Source: Bacteroidales bacterium UBA5621
GTDB lineage: Bacteria; Bacteroidota; Bacteroidia; Bacteroidales; VadinHA17
DNA length: 7,592 nt
Reading direction: 5' to 3'
NCBI GenBank assembly: GCA_002424525.1
Contig: DIKJ01000246.1
Location: 9,730 to 17,321 of the forward strand
In this document: piece after piece, positions 1 through 6,630 of the stretch
Position numbering within the stretch: position 1 is the stretch's first letter
Layout of the letters: each line of letters starts with the position of its first letter
Made by a program: the position numbers and the translations under genes
Notes under the pieces: model-generated
Seen by the model: the letters and a program-made list of their open reading frames with translations, nothing else
Database searches by the model: none
What the model was told of the DNA's origin: nothing

Positions 1-1
1 G

Positions 2-1924
2 AGAAGATCGTCGCTTGGAAGATCGGTTAACCTGGGTGTTTCGAAGTTCAAGGAGTGGCAGACCGCGGTAAAGCTCGAAAGAAGCTATACCAAGGAGGAG
101 ATAATAGCCATGTATCTCAATAAGTTCGACTTCATCTACAGTGCTATAGGGATCCGGTCCGCTGCCAGGGTCTATTTCAATAAGGCGCCCGATTCGCTGA
201 ATATTCAGGAGTCGGCGGTTCTTATCGGCATGCTCAAGAACTCGGCCAGATTCAACCCGGTGCGCGATTCTTCCCTGATGATACAAAGGAGGAACGTGGT
301 AATTTCGCAGATGAAAAAATATGGCTACCTGCCTCCTGAGGTGGCCGATTCCGTAAGGCTGTTGCCGATAGAACTGAATTTCAGGGTTGAGGACCATAAC
401 ACAGGGCTCGCAACATACGTTCGGGAATATATCAGGAACATAATGAGGAGGCCGAAGCCCAACAGGGACGCGTATGTGAGGCAGGCATCATACGATGAAG
501 CGTTATGGGAGTGGGAGAATAATCCCCTGTATGGCTGGTGCAACAAGAACCTTAAGCCCGACGGTTCGACTTACGACCTCTACAAGGATGGCCTGAAGAT
601 CCATACGACAATCAATTCCAGGATGCAACAGTATGCCGAAGAGGCTGTAAGAGAGCATCTTTCGAAGGATTTACAGCCAAACTTCTACAGAAGGGCAAAA
701 TCATTCAGGAATCCGCCCTATTCCGACGATATAACCAGGCAGATGGCCGAAGAGAGGATAATGGAGTCGGTCAGGCAGAGCGACAGATATTACCTTCTGA
801 GGGTAAGGGGCGTGCCGGAAGATTCCATCATGATTGCTTTCAATACTAAGGTCAGGATGAAGGTTTTCTCGTGGAAAGGCGAGATAGATACCATAATGAC
901 TCCGCTCGATTCGGTCAGATATTATAAATATTTCATAAGGTCGTCGTTCATGGTGGCCGATCCCCGCGACGGCAATGTTAAAGCCTATGTGGGAGGCCCT
1001 GATTTCAGGTATTTCAAGTGGGATGCCGTTACTCAGCAGAGGAAGCAGGTAGGGAGCACCATAAAGCCATTCCTGTACACCGTGGCCATACAGAACGGTT
1101 ATTCGCCATGCTATGAGGTGGAGAATATCCCGAGGTCGTTCGATGTGGGCGACTCGATCCCTTATACCCCCAGGAGCTCGGGTCCGAAGGAGTATCATGG
1201 CAGAATGGTCACATTAAAATGGGGACTGGCTCAGTCGGAGAACTACATCTCTGCCTGGCTGATGGAACAGTTCAGGCCACAGGCGGTGGTTGACCTTATG
1301 CACAAGATGGGGATCCGCAGTTTTATCGATCCGGTCATTTCACTTTTCCTGGGAACCTCCGATCTCAAGCTTGAAGAGATGGTAGGTGCATACTGCACCT
1401 ATGCCAACAAAGGGGTTTATACCCGCCCGATGTATGTTACGCGGATCGACGACAAGGATGGCAATCCGATATCCGTATTCACCCCTAAAATAGAAGAGGT
1501 CCTGAGCGAAGATCATGCCTGGCTCATGCTTCATCTTCTGCAGAATAATGTCAATACCGGCACGGGCCGCAGGATAAGGTTCGAACCCTATAGCCTCACA
1601 AGCCAGATCGGGGGGAAGACGGGAACGACACAGAACCACGCCAACGGATGGTTCATGGCGGTGACGCCGACCCTGGTGGGGGGTGTATGGAGCGGCTGGG
1701 AGGATCAGTCGATCCATTTTGAGACCCTGGGCGAGGGGCAGGGAGCACAGATGGCACTGCCTGTTATGGCACTCTTCCTGAAGAAAGTATATTCCGATCC
1801 CCTGCTCGGGATACTGGAAGCCGAAGAATTTGAGCGACCTTCAAATTTCAATATGGAGCTTGACTGCGAAAAGCTTAAGAGAGAATCTGTCCGCAAGGAC
1901 AGCTATATGCAGGAGAGATACTGA
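2..1924 (+). CDS. mrcA: Class A penicillin-binding protein (PBP1A type), 5' end outside window
   Basis: Bifunctional peptidoglycan synthase: glycan polymerisation by a GT51 transglycosylase and cross-linking by a penicillin-binding transpeptidase, anchored in the inner membrane and acting in the periplasm. The frame is open from position 2, so the ATG at 110 is internal; 640 residues are visible. Residues 1-110 or so are the end of the GT51 domain, with the typical LERSYTKEEIIAMYLN stretch and the later YFNKAP and NSARFNP motifs. The transpeptidase domain carries all three catalytic motifs: S-T-I-K with the nucleophilic serine at residue 352 (nt 1055-1057), S-E-N from residue 412, and K-T-G-T from residue 539. 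The N-terminal membrane anchor and the transglycosylase catalytic glutamate lie off the left edge; by family size about 130-150 residues are missing. It converges on radA. The symbol is given by family resemblance; the domain calls are firm. Confidence 0.95.
   Translation, partial: RRSSLGRSVNLGVSKFKEWQTAVKLERSYTKEEIIAMYLNKFDFIYSAIGIRSAARVYFNKAPDSLNIQESAVLIGMLKNSARFNPVRDSSLMIQRRNVVISQMKKYGYLPPEVADSVRLLPIELNFRVEDHNTGLATYVREYIRNIMRRPKPNRDAYVRQASYDEALWEWENNPLYGWCNKNLKPDGSTYDLYKDGLKIHTTINSRMQQYAEEAVREHLSKDLQPNFYRRAKSFRNPPYSDDITRQMAEERIMESVRQSDRYYLLRVRGVPEDSIMIAFNTKVRMKVFSWKGEIDTIMTPLDSVRYYKYFIRSSFMVADPRDGNVKAYVGGPDFRYFKWDAVTQQRKQVGSTIKPFLYTVAIQNGYSPCYEVENIPRSFDVGDSIPYTPRSSGPKEYHGRMVTLKWGLAQSENYISAWLMEQFRPQAVVDLMHKMGIRSFIDPVISLFLGTSDLKLEEMVGAYCTYANKGVYTRPMYVTRIDDKDGNPISVFTPKIEEVLSEDHAWLMLHLLQNNVNTGTGRRIRFEPYSLTSQIGGKTGTTQNHANGWFMAVTPTLVGGVWSGWEDQSIHFETLGEGQGAQMALPVMALFLKKVYSDPLLGILEAEEFERPSNFNMELDCEKLKRESVRKDSYMQERY
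1887..1902 (-). terminator. Candidate terminator hairpin of the panC-panD-radA unit, inside the PBP gene
   Basis: A perfect 6-bp stem, CTGTCC/GGACAG, closes a 4-nt loop (TTGC on the minus strand). It begins 26 nt after the radA stop codon when read on the minus strand and is followed by the pyrimidine-rich tail ATTCTCTCTT. The two genes are only 3 nt apart, so any terminator has to overlap coding sequence. The stem is short and the U tract imperfect, so it could also be chance within coding DNA. Confidence 0.35.
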
Positions 1925-1927
1925 TTA

Positions 1928-3292
1928 TCAGCTGAAGAGCAGACGGACAAGGTTCTCGATCTTCCCGATCTTAATAATTTCAATTCCCGGATCCTTTATT
2001 GAGATATCCGGATGGTATTTTGAGATTACTATCTTCCCGAATCCCATTTTTGAAGCCTCCCTTATCCTTTGTTCAATGCGCGACACGGGCCTTATCTCGC
2101 CTGACAATCCTGTCTCACCCGAGAAGCACGCCTCTTTCCCCACCGGGATATCGAGGCTGGAGGAGAGGACCGAGCTGACTATCGCCAGGTCCATGGCAGG
2201 GTCGTTTACCCTTATACCGCCTGCGATATTGAGAAAAACATCCTTTATCCCGAGCCTGAAGCCTGCCCTCTTTTCGAGAACGGCCAGCAGCATGTTGAGC
2301 CGGCGTATGTCGAAGCCTGTTGAGCTTCTCTGGGGGGTTCCGTATACGGCACTGCTTACCAGCGCCTGGGTCTCGATCATGAAAGGGCGCATACCATCGA
2401 TGGTTGCGGCTATTGCGATGCCGCTGAGTGACTCGTCGTGCTGGTTGATGAACATCTCCGAGGGATTGGCAACCTCCCTCAGGCCTGATTCCTGCATCTC
2501 GAATATCCCGAGCTCCGAAGTGGAGCCGAAACGGTTCTTTACCGACCGCAATATCCGGTAAACATAATTATTATCGCCCTCAAAATAGAGGACAACATCT
2601 ACGATATGCTCCAGTACCTTTGGTCCGGCCAGTGTGCCGTCCTTTGTGATGTGGCCGATGAGCATAACGGGAATACCTGTTATTTTTGAGTACCTGAGAA
2701 GCATGGCCGCAGATTCGCGTACCTGGGAGACGGATCCTGCCGAGGACTCTATCAGGTTAGTGCGTATGGTCTGTATGGAATCGACTATGATCAGGCCGGG
2801 CCTGAGGTTCTCCGCCTGCGCCACAATACTCTCCAGCTCGGTCTCGCAGAGTACGTAACAGCCTGGATTCTTATCCCTGAGACGCCTTGCCCTGAGGCTA
2901 ATCTGTTCCTGGCTCTCCTCGCCCGAGACATAAAGGACGCTTGTCTCTTTGAGCGACAGGGCCAGCTGAAGGGCCAGGGTCGATTTGCCCACCCCGGGTT
3001 CGCCTCCGAGCAGGATCAGCGATCCTGCAACCATGCCGCCGCCAAGAAGCCTGTCGAGCTCCGGCATTCCGGATTTCAGACGCTCGCTCTCCCGGACTTT
3101 TATGTTTTCAAGCAGTTCGGGCCTGCTTCTGACGGGATCGTTAATAAACGGGACCTCTCCGCGGGAGGGGGGCGGGGATACGATCTCCTCGTGATAGGTG
3201 TTCCATTCCCTGCATGAGGGACATCTGCCTATCCATTTCGGAGATTCGACTCCGCAATTCTGACAAACCCAGACGGTTTTGCTTTTAGCCAT
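1928..3292 (-). CDS. radA: DNA repair protein RadA (Sms)
   Basis: RecA-like ATPase that helps process branched recombination intermediates and acts as a DnaB-type helicase on D-loops; cytoplasmic. The 454 residues (E. coli RadA has 460) show the complete family layout. An N-terminal C4 zinc finger has cysteines at 10, 13, 24 and 27. Walker A GEPGVGKST is at 97-105. A Walker-B-like LIIVDS has its aspartate at 171. The RadA-specific KNRFG motif is at 252-256, and a Lon-like C-terminal domain contains the NIAGGIRVNDPAMDLAI stretch from 355. I chose the ATG at 3292 because the protein then opens MAKSKTVWVCQNCG, as family members do. A start 27 codons upstream would add sequence unlike RadA and overlap the preceding gene. 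That gene's stop lies 1 nt upstream (TGA-T-ATG), so translation is probably coupled; no Shine-Dalgarno sequence is visible. It is the last gene of the unit. Confidence 0.97.
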   Translation of the reverse strand: MAKSKTVWVCQNCGVESPKWIGRCPSCREWNTYHEEIVSPPPSRGEVPFINDPVRSRPELLENIKVRESERLKSGMPELDRLLGGGMVAGSLILLGGEPGVGKSTLALQLALSLKETSVLYVSGEESQEQISLRARRLRDKNPGCYVLCETELESIVAQAENLRPGLIIVDSIQTIRTNLIESSAGSVSQVRESAAMLLRYSKITGIPVMLIGHITKDGTLAGPKVLEHIVDVVLYFEGDNNYVYRILRSVKNRFGSTSELGIFEMQESGLREVANPSEMFINQHDESLSGIAIAATIDGMRPFMIETQALVSSAVYGTPQRSSTGFDIRRLNMLLAVLEKRAGFRLGIKDVFLNIAGGIRVNDPAMDLAIVSSVLSSSLDIPVGKEACFSGETGLSGEIRPVSRIEQRIREASKMGFGKIVISKYHPDISIKDPGIEIIKIGKIENLVRLLFS

Positions 3293-3293
3293 A

Positions 3294-4325
3294 TCAACTT
3301 GATCTATTATCCGCAGTATCAGCCGGAGCCTTACGTTTCCGAAAGATAATAAAGAATGAGACAGATCCGACAATCGCTACCAGCAGAAGCTGTGACTCGT
3401 GGGTAAGGATCGCATAAACCAGACCGTCCTCAATCCTTATCCCTTCGAGAAATGCGAGCCCTCGCGAGATTATGTAATGGTATGCCCCCAGTCCCGACTG
3501 AACGGGCGCTGACATTGCCAGGCCACCTATGACCAGAAGGAAGATGCTCTCCCCAAGGGTGACCTGCGAAGTGTTTTCCAGGGCGAACACCACAACCCAG
3601 GTCATTAAGGCGTAGTTGATCCAGATAAAGATGGTATGGAAAATAAATTCCTTCTTTCTCTTCATGGCAGTGATAGTTTTCAGTCCGTGGATCACACCCC
3701 TGGCAAGATCAAAAACCTTCGCGAAGATCCGTATTTTACGAAGATCCTTCCTGTACCTGACCAGAAGGATCATTGATATAACACCCGCGATAGCCAGCAC
3801 ACTCCATAATATCCATGTGGATCCGATAGCGGAGAACACCTTGTTCTGAAGCGGGATGAAAATACTCTCCCTGAGGAACCCTGCTATTGCATCCCCGCTT
3901 GAAAGGAGCATGATGACCATTATTACAAGGAGGGAGATAAGATCGATGGTGCGTTCTATCACCACCGTTCCGAAAAGCTGGTCGACAGGGATCTTCTCTT
4001 TCCTGCCGAGTGCGATGCATCGTGTCAGCTCACCAAGGCGCGGAAGGGCGAGATTGGCCAGGTAACCGGTCATGACGGAGTGAAATGTGCCCGAAAATGA
4101 GGGATTGTAACCCAGTGGACGGATGAGCAGTATCCACCTTCTCACCCTGCTGACATAAGCAAGGGAGGCAAAGACGAGGGAGAGAACAACCCAGCCGTAA
4201 TTAGCTTCTAAAAGCCCATGGACGAGACTGTCGAAATCGATATTGCGGAAAGCGAGCCAAAGCAGGAGAATTCCTGCGGCGAGGAAAGTGAGAAATTTCA
4301 GGATCTGTAGTATGCCTTTCCTCAA
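3294..4325 (-). CDS. Lysylphosphatidylglycerol synthase transmembrane-domain (UPF0104/YbhN-like) protein
   Basis: Integral inner-membrane protein of 343 residues from the family related to the flippase half of MprF. About eight hydrophobic segments are visible, roughly at residues 8-26, 44-60, 78-97, 123-142, 170-190, 229-249, 257-277 and 300-327. Family-like stretches include ANLALPRLGELTRC (90-103) and APVQSGLGAYHY (273-284). There is no soluble aminoacyl-transferase domain, so it cannot make lysyl-PG like full MprF; its substrate is unknown, and lipid translocation is only a family-based guess. The start is TTG (nt 4325-4323), 2 nt after the panD stop. It is the only start I can find that gives the full first membrane segment, since the first internal Met is at residue 85. 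The C-terminal tail is charged and probably cytoplasmic. It lies between panD and radA in a tight run, which implies co-transcription but not a shared pathway. Confidence 0.88.
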   Translation of the reverse strand: MRKGILQILKFLTFLAAGILLLWLAFRNIDFDSLVHGLLEANYGWVVLSLVFASLAYVSRVRRWILLIRPLGYNPSFSGTFHSVMTGYLANLALPRLGELTRCIALGRKEKIPVDQLFGTVVIERTIDLISLLVIMVIMLLSSGDAIAGFLRESIFIPLQNKVFSAIGSTWILWSVLAIAGVISMILLVRYRKDLRKIRIFAKVFDLARGVIHGLKTITAMKRKKEFIFHTIFIWINYALMTWVVVFALENTSQVTLGESIFLLVIGGLAMSAPVQSGLGAYHYIISRGLAFLEGIRIEDGLVYAILTHESQLLLVAIVGSVSFFIIFRKRKAPADTADNRSS

Positions 4326-4327
4326 CG

Positions 4328-4678
4328 TCAGATAAGTTTGTTGGTTCTGGTGTCCGGAAAAATAAGGGACGGAGTGAAAGATTTTGCCTCCTCAAAATCC
4401 ATAGAGGCATACGACATGATCAAGAGGATATCACCAACCAGCACTTTACGGGCTGCTGCACCATTGAGGCATATCTCACCCGATCCTCTTAATCCTTTTA
4501 TGACATAGGTTTCAAAACGTTCTCCGTTATTGAGGTTCAGCACCTGAACCTTCTCATTCTCAATTATATTTGCAGCATCCATCAGATCCTGATCAATAGC
4601 TATGCTGCCGACATAATTAAGATTTGATTCTGTAACGGAAACCCTGTGGATCTTTGACTTCAGTATTTCAACAAACAT
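4328..4678 (-). CDS. panD: Aspartate 1-decarboxylase precursor (PanD)
   Basis: Pyruvoyl enzyme that decarboxylates L-aspartate to beta-alanine, the substrate of PanC in pantothenate synthesis; cytoplasmic tetramer. Starting at the ATG at 4678 gives 116 residues opening [18 protein letters not shown], the usual PanD N-terminus. An upstream in-frame ATG at 4735 would add 19 residues unlike PanD and overlap panC, so I rejected it. Self-cleavage should occur at Gly24-Ser25 in the YVGS motif, converting Ser25 to the pyruvoyl group. Other conserved residues are in place: Lys9, Tyr22, Arg54, Tyr58 and the NGAAAR motif at 72-77. The C-terminus ([10 protein letters not shown]) is also typical. panC lies 53 nt upstream and the membrane-protein gene 2 nt downstream. 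A good Bacteroidota promoter sits in the upstream gap. Confidence 0.97.
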   Translation of the reverse strand: MFVEILKSKIHRVSVTESNLNYVGSIAIDQDLMDAANIIENEKVQVLNLNNGERFETYVIKGLRGSGEICLNGAAARKVLVGDILLIMSYASMDFEEAKSFTPSLIFPDTRTNKLI

Positions 4679-4707
4679 GGGCTTATAACAGATTATTTTT
4701 TCTGCAG

Positions 4708-4738
4708 CAAAGTTAATTATCCTTTCAGATCTCACAAA
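4708..4738 (-). promoter_or_regulatory. Candidate Bacteroidota promoter for panD
   Basis: On the minus strand TTTG (4738-4735) is followed after exactly 19 nt by TAACTTTG (4715-4708). This fits the Bacteroidota primary-sigma consensus TTTG/TTG, about 17-23 nt, TAnnTTTG. Transcription would begin near 4700, leaving a leader of roughly 20-25 nt before the panD ATG. The -33 element overlaps the last codons of panC. Of the candidate promoters in this window it is the only one with both boxes well spaced. Confidence 0.5.
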
Positions 4739-5586
4739 GGGATTTCAATATTATCGATCAGCCTTACGTTGCCTGCTTTCACGGCGATACAGCCGAAATA
4801 TCTTTTCCCGGCCTGCATCTCAACGGTACCGGTTACGGGAACAAGCTCAGTATCATCTGCAATCTCAAAATACTCAACGCTGAAACCGGGAAGATCTCCT
4901 ATCTTCTTTATGACATGATCCCTTATCTTATCAACAGGGTGATCCCTTACCATCTTCGCGGCTTCCGACAGTGCTGTGAATATTACACCTGCATTTCTCC
5001 GGATCTCCGGTCCGAGCAGTCTGTTCCTGCTGCTCATTGCGAGCCCGTCGTGCTCCCTCACTGTCGGCCCTGCTTCTATCCTTACCCTGCTTCCGGTCTG
5101 AGCGACCAGGCTTTTGACGACAGCCACCTGCTGGAAGTCTTTCAATCCGAAATATGCGACATCAGGGTCGACAATTTCAAAAAGTCTGCTTACCACACGG
5201 GCCACTCCGTTGAAATGGCCGGGCCGGTGAACGGCTTCCATCACGTTATCGAGATTTCCAAACCGGAAAACCCTGTTATCTTCCCCGGGATATATCTCGC
5301 TGTCGTCAGGGATGAAGACTATGTCGTTCTTTCTCAGGGCCCTGCACAGGAGATCCAGATCATCTTCAACTGTTCTCGGATAGTTTTCAAGATCCTTTCC
5401 GTCGTTGAACTGTGCCGGATTGACGTAGATGGTTACAACAACGACAGGGCATCCGGACACGGCACTTTCAACAAGTGAAATATGTCCCATATGCAGGGCG
5501 CCCATGGTAGGCACGAGGCCGACCGGAGAAAGGTGCAGTTTCCTGAGCTGGTTCCTGAGCTTTTTTATTTTCTTTATTACCCTCAT
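4732..5586 (-). CDS. panC: Pantothenate synthetase (pantoate--beta-alanine ligase)
   Basis: Cytoplasmic ligase that joins pantoate and beta-alanine to pantothenate through a pantoyl-adenylate intermediate, using ATP. The 284 residues match the usual length (E. coli 283). The nucleotidyltransferase-fold signature [10 protein letters not shown] spans residues 26-35, with the HxGH-type histidines at 32 and 35. The stretch FGLKDFQQ at 146-153 and the KMSKS-equivalent AMSSRN at 183-188 form the rest of the ATP/pantoate site. The C-terminal portion is the smaller domain. The ATG at 5586 gives a Lys-rich N-terminus followed directly by the conserved strand GLVPTMG. It heads the panC-panD-membrane protein-radA run; panB is not in the window. 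A -7-like TACGTTTG lies 21 nt upstream of the start codon on the same strand. Confidence 0.97.
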   Translation of the reverse strand: MRVIKKIKKLRNQLRKLHLSPVGLVPTMGALHMGHISLVESAVSGCPVVVVTIYVNPAQFNDGKDLENYPRTVEDDLDLLCRALRKNDIVFIPDDSEIYPGEDNRVFRFGNLDNVMEAVHRPGHFNGVARVVSRLFEIVDPDVAYFGLKDFQQVAVVKSLVAQTGSRVRIEAGPTVREHDGLAMSSRNRLLGPEIRRNAGVIFTALSEAAKMVRDHPVDKIRDHVIKKIGDLPGFSVEYFEIADDTELVPVTGTVEMQAGKRYFGCIAVKAGNVRLIDNIEIPL

Positions 5587-5606
5587 TGGTTTACCGGTTG
5601 ATAATG

Positions 5607-5614
5607 CAAACGTA
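5607..5614 (-). promoter_or_regulatory. Candidate -7 element for panC
   Basis: The minus strand reads TACGTTTG, an exact match to TAnnTTTG, 21 nt (5587-5607 inclusive) from the panC ATG. Transcription would start near 5600 and give a very short leader. No TTG box is found at 17-23 nt upstream, so the call rests on one element plus position. Confidence 0.35.
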
Positions 5615-5641
5615 AAATAATTAATTCATTTAACCACCTGT

Positions 5642-5664
5642 CGGCAGAGGTTTATAATCTGCCG
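5642..5664. promoter_or_regulatory. Inverted repeat in the panC/GT5 divergent region
   Basis: Perfect 7-bp arms CGGCAGA (5642-5648) and TCTGCCG (5658-5664) flank a 9-nt spacer. A T:G pair and two further pairs can be added outside a mismatch. It lies just upstream of the predicted panC -7 element, where an operator or an upstream-start leader hairpin could sit. No T tract follows on either strand, so it does not look like a terminator. Function is unproven. Confidence 0.3.
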
Positions 5665-5685
5665 GAAGTTCTTACTATTTAATCT

Positions 5686-5749
5686 AAGTTGCTAGTTACT
5701 AGTTTCTGGTTGCTAGTTGGCTGAACAAGGAACCAGCACCTGGCAACTT
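5686..5749. repeat. Heptad repeat forming a long imperfect inverted repeat
   Basis: Positions 5689-5723 read as five consecutive 7-nt units: TTGCTAG, TTACTAG, TTTCTGG, TTGCTAG and a degenerate TTGGCTG. This includes the 10-mer GTTGCTAGTT twice, at 5688 and 5709. The complementary version follows: 5686-5707 and 5728-5749 form 22-bp arms with 17 matches and a 20-nt spacer. Read as plus-strand RNA, two mismatches become G:U wobbles; read as minus-strand RNA, two different ones do. It lies upstream of both predicted divergent promoters. Similar heptad runs are familiar to me from Bacteroidota intergenic regions, but I cannot name a family. Confidence 0.6.
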
Positions 5750-5779
5750 GAGTTATTTAATTTTGTCATTAATTATTGT

Positions 5780-5787
5780 TATCTTTG
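5780..5787 (+). promoter_or_regulatory. Candidate -7 element for the GT5-like gene
   Basis: TATCTTTG is an exact TAnnTTTG match 36 nt before the preferred ATG at 5824 and 15 nt before the alternative ATG at 5803. The nearest upstream TTG is only 14 nt away (TTTG at 5762-5765), shorter than the usual 17-23, so the -33 box is doubtful. Transcription would start near 5794, which excludes the TTG codon at 5776 as a start. Confidence 0.45.
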
Positions 5788-5823
5788 CACCCTTGTACAA
5801 GAATGGGATATTCCGTAAGGTTC

Positions 5824-6630
5824 ATGGAAAGCAGGAAGGTTTTATTCATTTCGCAGGAGATCACGCCGTATCTCGGGGAAAGCAGGTTATCGAAGATAGG
5901 AAGATTTCTTCCCCAGGGCATTCAGGAAAGGGGCAAGGAGATTCGCACATTCATGCCCAGGTATGGTTGCATAAATGAGAGGAGGAACCAGCTCCACGAA
6001 GTGATACGCCTGTCGGGTATGAACCTGATCATCGACGACACCGATCACCCGCTTATAATAAAAGTGGCCTCTATCCAGTCAGCAAGGATGCAGGTCTATT
6101 TCATCGACAATGATGATTATTTTCAGAGGAAGCATACAGTGAGCGACTCTTCGGGAAGGGAATTTGAGGATAACGACGAGAGGGCGCTCTTTTTTGCGCG
6201 CGGGGTTATTGAGACGGTAAAGAAACTACGATGGTCGCCGGATATTGTGCACTGTCACGGATGGATTTCCGCGCTTGTCCCGGTATATCTGAAGAGCATC
6301 TACAGCGACGATCCGCTGTTCCACAACAATAAAGTTATCTATTCGGTTTACAATAATGACTTTAAAACACCGTTTAGATCAACGTTCGCGGATAAGCTCA
6401 GGTTCGACGGGATCGACGGCGACAGCCTTAAGATGGTCAAAAAGCCCGATTTTGTAAATGTCTCAAAACTGGCTATCAGATATTCTGACGGCATAATTAT
6501 TGGAAGTGAAGAGATAAATGAAGAGTTAAGCAATTATATCAAAACGATTAATAAACCGGTTCTCGGATACCACGATGAGAATGAATATATCGACGCCTAC
6601 AACGATTTCTATGATAAGATCCTGTCCTGA
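5824..6630 (+). CDS. Stand-alone glycogen/starch synthase N-terminal domain (GT5-like) protein
   Basis: A 268-residue protein resembling only the N-terminal (starch synthase catalytic, GT5) half of GlgA, whose full length is near 480. Matching stretches are KVLFISQEITPYL (5-17), RTFMPRYG (41-48), the IDNDDYF segment (94-100), NDERALFFARGV (117-128), PDIVHCHGW (139-147) and the SDGIIIGSEEINEEL region (221-235). Two things argue against a normal synthase. The KxGGL ADP-glucose motif near the N-terminus is replaced by SKIGRFL (23-29), and the C-terminal Rossmann half that binds nucleotide is absent. Bacteroidota genomes commonly carry this short form, usually labelled glycogen synthase; its activity is unclear to me, so I give no symbol. 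I prefer the ATG at 5824, because homologues begin just before KVLFISQE, over ATG 5803 (7 residues longer). It overlaps the next gene by 20 nt. Confidence 0.85.
   Translation: MESRKVLFISQEITPYLGESRLSKIGRFLPQGIQERGKEIRTFMPRYGCINERRNQLHEVIRLSGMNLIIDDTDHPLIIKVASIQSARMQVYFIDNDDYFQRKHTVSDSSGREFEDNDERALFFARGVIETVKKLRWSPDIVHCHGWISALVPVYLKSIYSDDPLFHNNKVIYSVYNNDFKTPFRSTFADKLRFDGIDGDSLKMVKKPDFVNVSKLAIRYSDGIIIGSEEINEELSNYIKTINKPVLGYHDENEYIDAYNDFYDKILS

Noticed and set aside
701..1198. A 165-codon minus-strand open frame inside the PBP gene
   Set aside because: It is antisense to the transpeptidase domain carrying the intact catalytic serine motif, and has no promoter or recognisable domain.
1987..2011. 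CCGGAT/ATCCGG inverted repeat as terminator for the PBP transcript
   Set aside because: The 13-nt loop and weak T content downstream make it poor, and it encodes ordinary RadA C-terminal residues.
1830..2561. A 243-codon plus-strand open frame antisense to radA
   Set aside because: It overlaps the PBP end and the radA C-terminal half, its translation has low-complexity Ser/Arg/Ile composition and no recognisable domain, and radA on the other strand is complete and motif-verified.
4915..5478. A 187-codon plus-strand open frame antisense to panC
   Set aside because: It lies wholly inside a fully conserved panC, and its Cys/His/Pro-rich translation resembles no family I know, as expected for a shadow frame.
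5558..5580. T-rich stretch resembling a terminator tail
   Set aside because: It is the complement of the Lys-rich N-terminal codons of panC, with no adjoining stable hairpin.
5776..5823. A longer start (TTG at 5776) for the GT5-like gene
   Set aside because: The TTG overlaps the TATCTTTG promoter element and would lie upstream of the predicted transcript start; the added residues do not resemble the family.
5748..5978. A 76-codon plus-strand frame in the divergent region
   Set aside because: It runs out of frame into the conserved GT5-like gene and through the promoter; its translation has no recognisable features.
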